Assembly (NCBI GenBank): GCA_948470475.1 | Contig: OX419336.1 | Span: 35,410,876-35,474,875 of the forward strand | DNA: 64,000 nucleotides | Source: Galaxea fascicularis | Taxonomy: Eukaryota > Cnidaria > Anthozoa > Scleractinia > Euphylliidae | Reading direction: 5' to 3' | Part shown: positions 49,376 to 61,175 of the stretch, piece after piece | How positions within the stretch are numbered: position 1 is the first letter of the stretch | How the letters are laid out: each line of letters begins with the position of its first letter | Translations under genes and position numbers: made by a program | Notes under the pieces: model-generated | Seen by the model: only the letters and a program-made list of their open reading frames with translations | Databases searched by the model: none | What the model was told of the DNA's origin: nothing

Positions 49376-52300
49376 ATGAGCCGAAAGCCGGTAACGGAAG
49401 TAAATACACGTCAAGGCATTATGCTAGTGAAGGGTTTGTTGCCCCTTTTGATAATTGTTGCAAATGCCGGCAATCTACAGCTTGTTTCTTCCAACGAAGA
49501 CGATTCATTAGAAGCAGATTTCTACAATGAAACGACGATCAGTCGTATCGCTTTCGGAAGTTGCAGGTAAAATGAATATTATGACACAAATTAAACGTTT
49601 CAAAATGGCGTCACTCAGTGTTTTTTGTGGGGCAGTATGATATCCACCTTTTTGGGTCCTGCTTTATTTTTTATCAAGATGCATACCAAATTTAGTTAAC
49701 CAAAATTTTATTTAACTTTGCGAGATAAAACTGTTATTAATAACCGGTGAAATAGAGAACACGTATGCATGGTGGTGTAGTCACTGAGGACTGAGGACAT
49801 GCATTTTTTAAAGGCCTCAGTGGCTACACCCGTACGCAAAACGTTTAGAGCTAGTAATGTAACTATTGAAATGTAACTCTACTGCTGTATTAGTTTAATC
49901 TATATAAATATTTAACCCTATTTTTATTTATACAGAGAAATGTAACAATTGTTTTTGTCTGCTTTGTAGTTTTCCCAAGAGACCTCAATTACTGTGGGAC
50001 CATATTTCAGACCAAAAACCAGATTTATGGGTTTGGCTTGGAGATGGTATGATCAAGCTATCAATTAATATTATTCCAATTCAAATTCAAGGGAAGTTTT
50101 ACAGTCTTGTTTTGGCATCAACATTAATTTGATTACTGTGGACATCGATCATCAGTACAGTCACCCCACCCTACTTCTGCATTCTCATTCATGTCTTTAC
50201 AAGTTATGCACATCAAACAAGCAAACAAATGACAACTGTTGAGTCTCTGCGCACTGTCTGGGGCTTAATTTACTATTGAGCTGGTGGTTACGATCATTAC
50301 CACTTCTTTGTGTGGTAATCCTGTAATGGTACACAAATTATGCATGATACTTCCATGTTGCTTTTTGTCTGAAAGCAAACTCAATTTAAATATCAACAAA
50401 GCATTTCACCACTACCTAAGACAGAAAACCAACATTCTTATCAATTTATCTAAATTAAAAATTATTTGGATACCTTAGTTTATAGGACAGTTTTGAAGTC
50501 CAACACCAGACAGGTCTTGATGTGCTGGGCTTCTTTAACTTTCACCTAGTTATATGTCCAAAGTTTCAGTTGGTGTTGCTTCAGACTTCCATTAGTTTGA
50601 ATAGAAAGTATTTTTTTCATTCAATGTAGCTGTTTATGCTGACACCAAAATAGTGCCCCTTTTGTGGACTCCATCTCCTCTTGATGAAATGGTGGAAAAG
50701 TTTAATACTTTGAAGCACTCTTTAGAATATCAGGTTTGGTGACAATTCACTGTATTGGCTTATAGTTTGTAATTTAATTAACATGCCATCTAGTACCATA
50801 ACTATTAGCAGAAATGTTAGCAAAACTATTGCATGTAGAACCCTAAGTATTACATCATTCAGGACACTGACAGTGGTACAATCACAGTGAATACTGTTAT
50901 TAAGTTGTGACTGATTATATTTCAAAACCTTTTAAATCAAGGTGGATGATGTTTTACTGACATCTGACTGTTAAGAGCTAACAATTCTTGTTAAGTACAA
51001 GTACATACACCTATTCAGTAAATGATGTTTCTTTTAAATTTGTGTTGCTGTGTTTCTTACCTTAGAAATTCCTCAAAAGTGGAATTCAGGTGCTTGGAGT
51101 CTGGGACGATCATGACTATGGAATGAATAATGGTGGAAAGGTCTGTTTGATTGGCTTCTGAAATTCACGGCACTGTTGGACCCCTATATAAAATGGCCCC
51201 TTATTAACAGAAGGGGTACATTTTGCATTGCCAGAAAAATAGTCAGTAACTGGTATTTTTTTTAGCACTACAGAGATCGCCTGCAGGCACAGGGTATCTA
51301 CTTAGATTTCCTTGATGAGCCAGTAGAGAGCCCAAGACGCAGAAGGGAAGGCGCATATGTGTCATACATCTATGGTTATGGCAGTAGAAGAATTAAGGTA
51401 AGGAATGCTGCACACTAAACATTATTAACAAGAATTTAGTGACATGTCAAGAATACTTTTCATTGTCGCAGTGATTAATTTTTGCTAGTTTAAAGATCCT
51501 TATTGTGGCACCTGTTGCCAGTTAAAGGGTTGGCAAATAGTACCTCTAAAATCTTTGGTCTCGTAGCAATCTCGAAATCTCATTAAGCTTGGTGAATTAA
51601 GAGTCTCAAAGTCTTGTTTATTGTGCATTCATTTTGGTCTCGAAGTCTCGCATGTTTGGTCGTGGTCTCGCATTTTCAAACATGGGTCTTAAAGTCTTGC
51701 TGAGTCTAGGAATTTACCATTTGCCACCCCTAAGGTTAGTTTCCCTACCATTTTTGACAGAAATAAAGGTATCCCTTTCATTGACTTATATCTTTCATTG
51801 AAAAATGATGCCCCTTTCACAAACATACATGTAGGGAGACAGAGTTGACGCAGTGGTAAGAGCGCTCGCCTTCCACTAATGTGTCCCGGGTTTGATTCCT
51901 GGACTTGGCATCATAAGTGGGCTGAGTTGGTTGGTTCTCTACTCTGCTCTGACAGGTTTTTCTCCGGGTACTCTGGTTTTCCCTCTCCTCAAAAACAACA
52001 TTTGATTTAATTTAGAGTTTATTTGATTTACAGTCTCCCAAATTAGTAGAGCACTTGTGTTCAGCAAGAACGATTGGAGACTTAAATAAAGTAATTATTA
52101 TTATTATATACTCAAGAACACTTCATCCTTTTTATAAACCCTTGGAATGAAACCATGAACTATTAACCAAACAAATACCTTTAAAATGACAGATTTCCCT
52201 GCCCTTATACTTCAACTTTTTAAATCCCTACTGTACTTGAAGCCTGAAAAAGATACCCCTTTTGGGCATAGTATAGGTAGTATCCCCCTCCTGGGCCCCC

Positions 52301-52844
52301 ACCCCCCTGAAATCTCCTGGGTGTTAACAAATGCAGCTTTGAGACAGCCTACATCTACATTTTTTTTTTTAGTTAAATAAATATAAATTATAAATTAAAT
52401 GGCTGGAACTGGTAGTCACTAAAGTGCATTATTTACTCATTTTTCCGTACAAGTTAATCCTACTTGACACACGCTCACATCTACGCTGGGGCTCTGATTG
52501 TGACATTCTTGGAGCAGAGCAGTGGGCATGGCTGGAGAGACAATTGAGTGATACTAACCCAGTTCAGTTGACCATTATTGGGAGTGGAATCCAGGCAAGA
52601 ATTTATCGTTGTTGTTGAGTGAGAATAATAGATGGATTAAGGAGAGAAGACAGTGGCTGCATGAACATAGTTTTGTTTTCTTTTTTTTAACTCCTAGCTA
52701 GATACAGGACCCCACACACAAGCAATCCTGTAGCCATATTGCTCCAGCTTAAGTGTGTTGAATTCATCGCCCAGTAAACAGAGCTCAGGCAAGAGCAGCA
52801 TTTATGGGGGTTTGTTTTGGGCAGAGAGAGGAAGGCATAATCAA

Positions 52845-52883
<39 letters not shown>

Positions 52884-55803
52884 CTGCAATTTTGCGGAGC
52901 ACACTCAGGCCTATGCCTAAGGGGATCGAGGACCCCGAGAAGGAGGAAGTTAGATGTTAAGGACAGGGATCTAGAAATAGAGAAGGGTTAAGCAGGACTT
53001 CCCAAGACTCAATAGCTATAGATAATTTATTACTGAAATTTTTGAATTTTAACTTATTTTATTGAATTGTTCCTTTGATGCTTGTAGAATCAAGATGCTT
53101 TATTAACACATGTAACTGTAATTTACTGTTTTTTGCCTAATTATGCAATATTGTAGGAGATTACATCCATTCCTTATATAGACTCAGGCAGGATATTCAT
53201 CCTGGTTTATAGTCCTTTGGAGCAGGCTACAACAAGTCACCACGGGTCCCAGGTCTCTCTTTTCCTTCTTACAGGGACAGTACTTTTCTTAGTATCTTTG
53301 CTGTCCCCAGCAATGCTGTTTTCTGGATCACTTCCAACCTCACGTTCACGCCACTTCGCTTCATGTTATTTATTATTGTTATTATTATTATTATTATTAT
53401 TATATCGGGTTTAGATAAAGGATGTTGTTGTTGCATCGATATATCAGCTGTTCATACTGTAAAGTGTGATCAGTGAAGATCCTGCATTTGTTGTGATCAG
53501 TGATGATCTTTCCTGCAATTTGCAATCTCAAAGAAGACAGTTGGATTTAAGTGCTCAGTAAGAACACGAATAAATCTTGTTACCAATAAAGGAAATATTC
53601 CATCAACTCTTTTGAATGTTTGCTTATTTATGGTACTATGTTGGTAAACTTGTGTAACTTTGCATGCATTAAAAACAAATAAAAATCCATCCCGTATTTC
53701 CACAGGTGTTGTCAGACATGCCATTTACAGACCGATGGACCAGTTGTGCATCCAGCTATGACCGTTTGATGTGGCTTGTGCAGAGAAATCCGAGGGTTAG
53801 TTTCAAATGTAATTACTATTCTTATGCTCTTTACGAACACCACTTTTCGCTGATGAAAACAGCCGATAGCTGGTGTGCCCAATAGTACCGTAGTTCAGCA
53901 CATTCCACTGTGTCTGGCACTAAGGATAAGCTGCCGACACAATTTTAAAAACTACCTGGCTTTCACTTTTCTTCACTCAGCTTTTGCCCCCATCCATTTT
54001 TTCAGAGTACAGTGTATTATTTTAAACCTGTGTTCAAAACAAATAATTACGAGCTTCATGCAGTCTGCAGGTCGCTAGGAGGCAATATCCATGGAGCATT
54101 AAGAGGCGCCTCTTTTATCCGTTATTAATTTTCACCCCGTTTAAGCCTAGTTCCCACTAGTGACATAACGATCATAATCATAATCATAAGCACGAACACA
54201 ACGTTGTTATGTCGCTTATGTCTTAGTGGGAACGTCTGGAAACATAATCATAGGCGCCCTTATGATCAACATAATCATAATCATAAGAAAATGATCGACT
54301 ATTGTCTTACTATGTTGCTATTCTTTGTAGTGGGAACGCGAAAATCATAACGACATAATGAGAAACATAATGACGCAACGGGGTCATTGTATTTTGCCCA
54401 ATGAAAGTCTAGGTCCAGTACTTTCGGGTCGATTCATTTCAAGATGACGGCTAGGTTCGAGGAAAAGCTTGCGAGTGCAGTTGAAAACCGTTCCCACTAG
54501 AACATAAGAAGCTTATGTTTATGTTTAGGATTATGATTATGCTTATGATCCTTATGTCGCTAGTGGGAACTAAGCTTTATTGAATCTCTTGTAGGTGATT
54601 CTCATAAGTGGAGATGTTCATTTTGGAGAGTTCGCTTGCTTGAATAACACTAGTACAGGTTTGTGACCGCTTTAGATACTGTGCATCCTTTGTGTTCGCT
54701 GCATTCGTCACTGTTCAAGCGGCGTCTACGTGAAGTTTTTCGGGAAGAAATATTCCACAAACAAAGTGCGTCAAGAACGTGAATCAGAAAGCTGCACGAG
54801 AAAAGGGAGAAAGATTGGCTATCGAGACTGTGGGGACGTAAGCTATGCTGTGATTTAAAAGTGGCCACGATTGCAGTTATGTCATTTATGGGCAGGCCAC
54901 GGTGAATGTACAATTTTGCTTAAGCGGCTACCTGGCGCCCAATTTTGCCCTTGAAAGGACGTTGTTGTCAAGAGGAACGTATGTAGATTGTATCCATTGG
55001 CAACGTTTGGGGCTGTAATGTCATCAGTCTTACTTAGTTTCTTAACAGGTGATCTAGCCTGCGTAGCAATCGTTTCCGTCAGAGCTCGAAAGCCAATTTC
55101 CGAATTCGAATTTCGGGTGCGCGGGAATTGGGAAATGGGGCGAGAGCAAAACAAAGGATAGGTCTCATCTCTGATTTGCTGTCGCCCTATTACCCCCGTA
55201 TCCAAAATTTCGAGCGCTGAAAACCCCACGGAAAGGCTTGCTACGCACGCTACTGATGATCGTAGTAGTGTTCGTTCTATGTAGGTACTGGGCCCTATTT
55301 ATTGTTAACGATAAGGTGGATTTTGAGCCATCTTTCCCAGGGAAGACACCATTGCGGCAAAGTGAGAGACTAAACGCTGGTTTGAAGCCGGCTTTAATGT
55401 ACTGCGACTAGTCAGCCCTGTATTACTAAGGCAAGTGTCGTTTGACCCCTGATTTTGATTTTGTATCTCGAAAATGTCAGTTGACCTTAAATGCTTATTT
55501 GCTGCTGCCCGCCCTGCTATAGATTTTGTTAAGCCTACCAACTTCTGTTCGTGCGAAATTCTGCCGTGAATTGATACTGGAATGAACATACTTAAGACTG
55601 ATTCGCGCTCTGATATTGCCGATCCGATAATTGGTATTCTGCCACCCGTCTAGGTGAATATTTGGTTAGCTTTTGATCCAGGTGGAGGCAAAATCAGTAT
55701 TTACTGAGAAGAGGAACATTCGTCCACGAACAGCTTCTTTCACTCATGTCAAGCACTCTAATATCGTTGCCTGATTATTCAGATTACTAATGAACAAAGG
55801 GGG

Positions 55804-55839
<36 letters not shown>

Positions 55840-58800
55840 GAAGTAGTACACAAAAATTTGGTATTATCAACAGAGTTGATAAATGTAAATTGACCACCGT
55901 ACAGGGATTCTAAAAGCGGACGTTTCGAGCATTAGCCCTTTGTCAGAGCGAATCGAGGAATTATGGGTTGTGTGTAGTTTTTATTCTGGAGTAGGAGCTA
56001 CGCTATTGGTGGTAGCATGGCAACGTGAAAAATAGGAATACATTAGTTAAATGAAAAGCGTTCGTTAATACCGTGGGGATTAAGGGTGCCGATTTGGAAG
56101 ATTAATTTTTGTTCCAGATTCTTGCGGCTTTCCGTCGTACCTTGATGTAGGGAAAGGCCGCAGATAGCCATGTGTTGTTTGGAGTGGTTAGGGAGATTAA
56201 AATGACGAGCGACTGGCTTAGATGCATCCTTGTCATTCTTCTCAACATCGCGAAGGTGTTCGCGGAATCGGTCGACTAGTCGTCTTCCTGTCTCGCCAAT
56301 GTAAAATTTATTGAATAACGTGCAGGTTTCATCCTCATAATCATGTTGTCAAAACTGAGTATCATTCTTAATAACTTTAAATTACTCCAAAATGATCCCG
56401 AGACTGGTAGAATCTTTTCGCAACCTCCACTAATTTCATTCAAACGCGACAAAAACGTCGGCAACTTTTTAGTTAGAAGTGCATTTAAAACTAACGAGCA
56501 ACCCGGCACTTTCAAATGCGCGCGCTCACGATGTAAAACTTGTCAATTCATTCTTAACACTAGCAAAATATCGGGACCTAAGCGATCTGTTAAGATCACT
56601 GATCGTTTCACATGTACCTCCGCAAATGTCATTTTTTGCCTAACCTGTACGCTATGCAATAAATTATAACGCTTTTCATTTAACTAATGTATTCCTATTT
56701 TTCACGTTGCGATGCTACCACCAATAGCGTAGCTCCTACTCCTCTATAAAAACTACACACAACCCATAATTCCTCGATTCGCTCTGACGAAGGGCTAACG
56801 CTCGAAACGTCAGCTTTTAGAATCCCTGTACGGTGGTCAATTTACATTTATCAACTCTCTTGATAATACCAAATGAAATTTTTGTACTCTGATTACTAGT
56901 TTTGTTTGTAACACCCAAAGCAAGAGTCCCTCGATCTTTTTCTTTACACTTGATTTATCTTTTCAATAGTCAAGATTGCATTTTCCTTTTATTATTATTA
57001 TCATTATTATCCGCAGGTTACCCTCTCTATGAAGTAACGTCCAGTGGTCTAACAGCCACATGCGTGTCCTGGATTTCAACTGAGTTGTGTCGGTGGCTTC
57101 TAACGTGAGTACACGATGCTTGTAGCGGACTCTTCTCTCTCCGGGCACACCAAACAGTGCCTCAGTATTTACTCAACAATAGCAACTAAAATCGAACTTC
57201 TCTTCGTGACCACCGGCTCTTGTAAGCGACCTCTTCTAGTGAGCGACCACCTCCTGTACGCGACCACATTGGCTAGACTTTTTAGATGGTCTGAGTTACG
57301 GGAGGTTTGATGCGACGAGTGTAAGGTACTGGCTTTAGGCTGGTTTACAGTGTCATCGCATGTCCTCGGGGAGCTTTTATCCAAGCGCTCTTTTCTCCTC
57401 ATCAGTTGTTATTGTACGACGGTATAAAACTGCTATTTTGGTCATCGAAATCAGCCAGCCGTTTTCCTCACCCTGCACCCAGCCGTTCTGATGATGGTGA
57501 TGATGATAATGATGATGATAATGATGATGATGAATAACCTTTCAGTAGTTTGTAGCTGAGGGGAAGTCTCCCCTCTACTAATCAGTTGTGGACACGCAAA
57601 ATCATAAAATATAACTCGAGTTATGAAAAAAATATTCGGAAACCTATAAATCGGATGAAATTTTAAGTAAAAGTATTCACATTAACATTACTTTTTACGT
57701 TACAATTGTTGCATAGCGCCAAAGGTTGCGAGGGAAGTACACCACTCAACTGATTGAGCGATATATCAGTTGAAATAGAAAAATGCTCTGTTTTTTCTTT
57801 CTGTGAAGGTTTGTTTTTCAGCTTTTACAGAGAGAAGTAAGTAACCTAATCTACCATGTATATTTAGATATTTAAAAACTCTAAATATTCGTTTACTGCT
57901 GCGCCTGCACTTAAGTCTCGAAAAAAATGACATGCAGTTCTTTGGTGTTCGAACTGTTGAACTGAAGAATCAACGAACATGTAGAATGAACTGAACATTT
58001 GGATATGTTGAGTTGGAAGAAATCGAATCCATTGAAATACAAGGATTTGCAGCATTTCTTTCTTTTTCGGCCGGTCATCTGTCTTGACATTGTCTCGATT
58101 CTCTGAAGACACTGTCCGGTTTCATATTTACTGAACACAATGGTCTCTTCTTGTCGCGTTTTTCTATCAGATCACACGAAAGTCACGCGATATTAGAGAA
58201 ATAAAAGAGCATTGTTAAAAAAAAGCTGATTCTGCTACTTGTTGTAAATTAATTATCGTATACTAACGTTTGAGGTACGAAACAAATGTCTGTTATGATC
58301 ACCGGTTAGAGTTTGATGAAAACGTAAGCAAATAGTTGAAGCTATAAACCGCTGTGCAGATTGGTAGCTAAATAATCGGTGTCAGCATTGTGTGGGCGTT
58401 GGTGGTATAGTGGTGAGCATAGCTGCCTTCCAAGCAGTTGACCCGGGTTCGATTCCCGGCCAACGCACGTAGTTTCATTTTTCATTATTAATCCTTCATT
58501 TTATGTTGTGTTATTTTGCTACTTTGTCCTTTTTTTCTTTTTATTTTTTGAGTGAAAAACCGCCTCATCTTAGTGAATAAACTGAGACAGGAAGGAAATG
58601 AAAATATTGCTGCTTTCTATTGCCAAAGAAGTACATTTTTATCATCACTGCGTTCTGATTGGCAGAACGCGTAAACGATGAAATTCACTTTGTAGGACAG
58701 ATAGTACAGGATACAGCTGTAGTTATCGATAGAGAAATTGGTTTTGATACACGTGCATCCTTTCGCAGGAATATTGGCCCCTCTTCCAAGCGTACCCATC

Positions 58801-61175
58801 CGTTTATCACAGAGATAAATTATGGTCTGCTAACTATTCACTGGGATGACCGGCCGGTAAGCAATATACCCCCAATAGACCCTCATCTGTAAACTGCATA
58901 TGAAGTATTGAATGCCTGCATTCATACACGCAGCGGAATCTCGATAACTTGAACTGAAACTAATGCATCTTTTTAGTAAACAGTGCATGTTTGTAAATTA
59001 GTGAGGGAAATTGCTTTTGAATCATCAAGGAGGTAAGGTTATGGTGAGTGGTAAATCTCTTTTAATTTTTTTTTGTTATTGTTTTTCCTCAGGTAACCGT
59101 TACCATGGAAGTAAGAGGAAAAGGCGGAAGTTACCTCAAGCAGGCTATTTCATTAAATCGATTAGAAAAGGTGCTTGGACCGGTTTATTTATGAGACTCG
59201 GATTTGCCTGTTTAGTACTAGGGGTCGATGTCTTCTAAACGTCTTTTTTTTAAGTCTCACTTGCGATTTCATCGGTGGTAAGAGCCCTTGAATTTACACT
59301 GGTTTTACAACTAAACTCGATCAAATTTTGTTCCAAATTTTCTTTGTTTGGGGGGGGGGGGGGGGGGCTACCACTATTGCATTGTATAAAATCCAAATTT
59401 TAGAAAGTGTAGAACCTTAACTGTTGGTTGGAGTTTGAAATCCATAAAGCTGATGATTCGTGTTGCTTATAAGGGTAGTGACTGACTTCCGAATTTTTGT
59501 TTTCTCCAAACAGACGAAAGGCGCATACCAATGTCCACAGAAAGTGGAAAAACCGCCAGCGATGAAGAAAGTACTTTTCTATGCTGTAGTCTATATTGTT
59601 TTGACATTTATTTCTATAGGACTTCTGAGGTAAGTTTGCAGATGGGTCAGTTTGCAGCACAGTGAGTTTTTTCAGTACCTGAGAAAGTAATGATGTGATA
59701 AACAACTCATTAATGCTGTGCTCACACTAGGCTGAAACATGGTTAGTCTGATCACGAATGAAAACATCACATTAGACAGTGCATTATTTTATTTAACTTC
59801 GCCAAGCTGGCAGGGACACCGCAACAGCGAGCGCCAATTACTGCGGGCCAGAGACACAGGTCAGCACCAGGGGTGGTCACAACCAGGGTTCGTTACGTCC
59901 CTAGTGGTTCTTTAACGTCCCACATAATTAATTGTGGAGAGTTGTGAGACGGGTACTCCGGTTTATCGTCCTTATCCGAGAAGACTAGGAAGGCTAACCA
60001 TTTGCAGATGTCATTGTAAAGGAAGCACTTTCTCCTCAGTTATTTAAAGACCCTGAGTGTTGGTCCAGCCGGGGTTTGAACCCACGACCTCCCGCACGTT
60101 AGTATGTGTTTGGAACTCTACCGGAACTCTACCATCTGCGCTAACCGGTCGGCGGTGCATTGCGCGAATCACGGTTGAAACATGATTATTCTGAGCATGA
60201 TTGAAACACCCTCGCGAGGTGGTTTCAATCATGATCAGACCAAACACGTTCAAAATCGTGGATGGATGCGGAGAGGAGGCGAGTGCCCAAAAGAACCAAA
60301 CTTGGGCCTATTATGAGACCCAATGTCTAGTTGAAATATGGGCCGATGAAGAAATACAACGGCAATTATCGGCGATGGGTAGAAAGAATATTTAGGAGAA
60401 CATTGCCGCAAAACCTAATAACAGTCAAAAATAGGAGTCTCCCCGTAGGTAGTCACTAAAGCATGGAACGACCTTGAAACACGTTCACTCTAGTCATGCT
60501 TCGGCTTAAATGCGAACACAGCATATTACAAGTAATAAAGACTCCGCTTATTTTGACATTAAAGTGGCAAGCTTCAGTATTAATGAAGAAATACTCATCA
60601 TAACATCTTTTATAATTAACCAGTAAAAGTGTTTCTATCTTGTTCTCTTCGCCCGCCCTTTCCCGTTTTACTGTGAGTTTTTTAGACGAACATTAACAAT
60701 GGTAATAAGGACTGGCCCGCCTCGATTAGCTCTTAAGCTATTTGCGGCCCAGTCGACCTGTAGTTAGTTTGTATTTATGTAAAGGATTTTATTAAAATTA
60801 AAGTTAAAGTTATGAAACCCATTCCTGTCAGGCTGCATCATTACTTGCATTTCCTCTTATTGACTCTAACCTATACTTTCACCCAGCCATATAGGCGTCT
60901 CTCTCTCTCTCTCCTGCGAGCAAGCTTTCTCTCTCTCTGTCTTGTCCCTTTCCCTCCTTATAGCAGAGCTTGCTTGTAGGTAACCAGTCTTCGCCTGTCT
61001 TATTTCGTGTTTTTTTTTCTTTTTGTTTTTCAGGTTATTCGTCTTCATTTTCAAGGTAGTTTTAATCAAGATTATGTTGCCTTTACTGGGGATACGTGTT
61101 CAAACTGGTGCTACTGCATCTGGCTCGCAACACCTCAACCGCGCTCACTCTAATAAGATCATCAAAGAAGATTAA
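49376..61175 (+). CDS. PhoD-like metallophosphatase with signal peptide and C-terminal membrane anchor
   Basis: Fourteen exons: 49376-49566, 49970-50046, 50630-50733, 51066-51140, 51266-51397, 52454-52594, 53706-53795, 54595-54658, 57017-57104, 57822-57836, 58769-58856, 59093-59170, 59514-59629, 61034-61175. Total 1401 nt, 466 aa, in phase throughout. A hydrophobic stretch at 17-32 (preceded by a second Met at 16) looks like a signal peptide. PhoD family motifs: FGSCS 60-64, GDAVYAD 88-94, VWDDHDYG 136-143, LDTR 197-200, SGDVHFGE 275-282. These carry the Asp, His and Cys ligands expected for the metal centre. Residues 401-440 are strongly hydrophobic, giving one or two membrane segments. I infer an ER, secretory or cell-surface phosphodiesterase or phosphatase; the substrate is unknown. 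The exon ending at 52594 uses a GC donor. It shares a promoter region with SND1. Confidence 0.9.
51834..52108 (+). mobile_element. tRNA-derived SINE, plus orientation
   Basis: The tRNA-like head has A box TTGACGCAGTGGTAAGAGC at 51845-51863 and B box GGGTTTGATTCC at 51888-51899. A body of about 170 bp follows and ends in AATAAAGTAATTATTATTATT near 52085-52105. It lies in intron 5 of the PhoD-like gene, in the same orientation. Confidence 0.8.
52844..52883. repeat. (ATT)n microsatellite
   Basis: About thirteen ATT units in intron 6 of the PhoD-like gene. A second run is at 53367-53402. Confidence 0.9.
53367..53402. repeat. (ATT)n microsatellite
   Basis: A run of ATT units with one interruption (TTG), in the same intron as 52844-52883. 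It may be the tail of a decayed SINE spanning 53160-53366. Confidence 0.85.
54144..54576. mobile_element. Harbinger-like MITE, TTA flanked, beside a splice acceptor
   Basis: 433-bp element with ends AGCCTAGTTCCCACTAG and AGCTTAGTTCCCACTAG (minus strand), flanked by TTA at 54141-54143 and 54577-54579. Its interior is rich in ATAATCATAATC-type repeats and holds further inverted copies of TTCCCACTA. The target duplication ends 15 nt before exon 54595-54658 of the PhoD-like gene. Confidence 0.85.
55795..56340 (-). mobile_element. Penelope-like retroelement, 3' part with GIY-YIG domain
   Basis: On the minus strand, from about 56325 to 56080, the frame carries a GIY-YIG type endonuclease start (FYIGETGRRL) followed by DRFREHLRDVEKN and a conserved tail. 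This is the C-terminal nuclease of Penelope-like elements. The non-coding 3' terminal region follows down to about 55795. The reverse transcriptase part is absent. It joins, at about 56341, an inverted second fragment. Intron 8 of the PhoD-like gene. Confidence 0.8.
56343..56890 (+). mobile_element. Penelope-like retroelement, linker part, nuclease deleted
   Basis: The frame 56343-56669 carries the Cys-rich linker typical of Penelope-like proteins (CARSRCKTCQF, then FTCTSANVIFCLTC). It stops where the GIY-YIG domain should begin. The 3' terminal sequence resumes at once (ACGCTTTTCATTTAAC at 56670), so the nuclease coding part is deleted. The terminal 200 bp is an inverted copy of 55858-56070. 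Confidence 0.8.
57489..57533. repeat. (GAT)n microsatellite
   Basis: Imperfect GAT/GATAAT run in intron 9 of the PhoD-like gene. Confidence 0.85.
57822..57836 (+). other. 15-nt microexon of the PhoD-like gene
   Basis: It is preceded by TTTGTTTTTCAG and followed by GTAAGTAACC. It enters and leaves in phase 2, adding five codons (T-F-Y-R-E, with the flanking split codons) and linking the exon at 57017-57104 to the one at 58769-58856. Skipping would also keep the frame, so optional use is possible. Confidence 0.7.
58396..58467 (+). tRNA. tRNA-Gly-TCC: tRNA-Gly, anticodon UCC
   Basis: 72-nt cloverleaf. The acceptor stem GCGTTGG/CCAACGC is perfect, with discriminator A at 58467. The anticodon loop CTTCCAA holds TCC at 58429-58431. 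The T arm CCGGG-TTCGATT-CCCGG is perfect. Both internal Pol III boxes are intact (A box TGGTATAGTGGTGAGC, B box GGTTCGATTCC) and a T5 terminator lies at 58478-58482. No intron. It lies in intron 10 of the PhoD-like gene, same strand, and looks functional. Confidence 0.95.
59350..59367. repeat. Poly-G tract, 18 nt
   Basis: An uninterrupted run of 18 G on the plus strand in intron 12 of the PhoD-like gene. It is prone to length error in sequencing and can form a quadruplex. Confidence 0.9.
59895..60162 (-). mobile_element. tRNA-derived SINE, minus orientation
   Basis: On the minus strand the head has A box TTAGCGCAGATGGTAGAG (60128-60145) and B box GGGTTCAAACCC (60072-60083). The body then matches 15030-15235 over more than 150 bp. 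A short inserted repeat (GGAACTCTACC twice) separates the boxes. Located in intron 13 of the PhoD-like gene. Confidence 0.75.
60898..60938. repeat. (CT)n tracts
   Basis: Two CT runs, 60898-60912 and 60928-60938, separated by CCTGCGAGCAAGCTTT. They lie about 100 bp upstream of the last exon of the PhoD-like gene. Confidence 0.8.

Noticed and set aside
52687..52991. Asn- or Tyr-rich frames
   Set aside because: They arise from the (ATT)n microsatellite.
58659..58768. Open frame continuing upstream of the PhoD-like exon at 58769
   Set aside because: It is in frame with the exon, but no acceptor in it gives the phase required by the preceding exons. The residues are unlike the family, and the acceptor at 58761-58768 with the microexon restores a perfect join.
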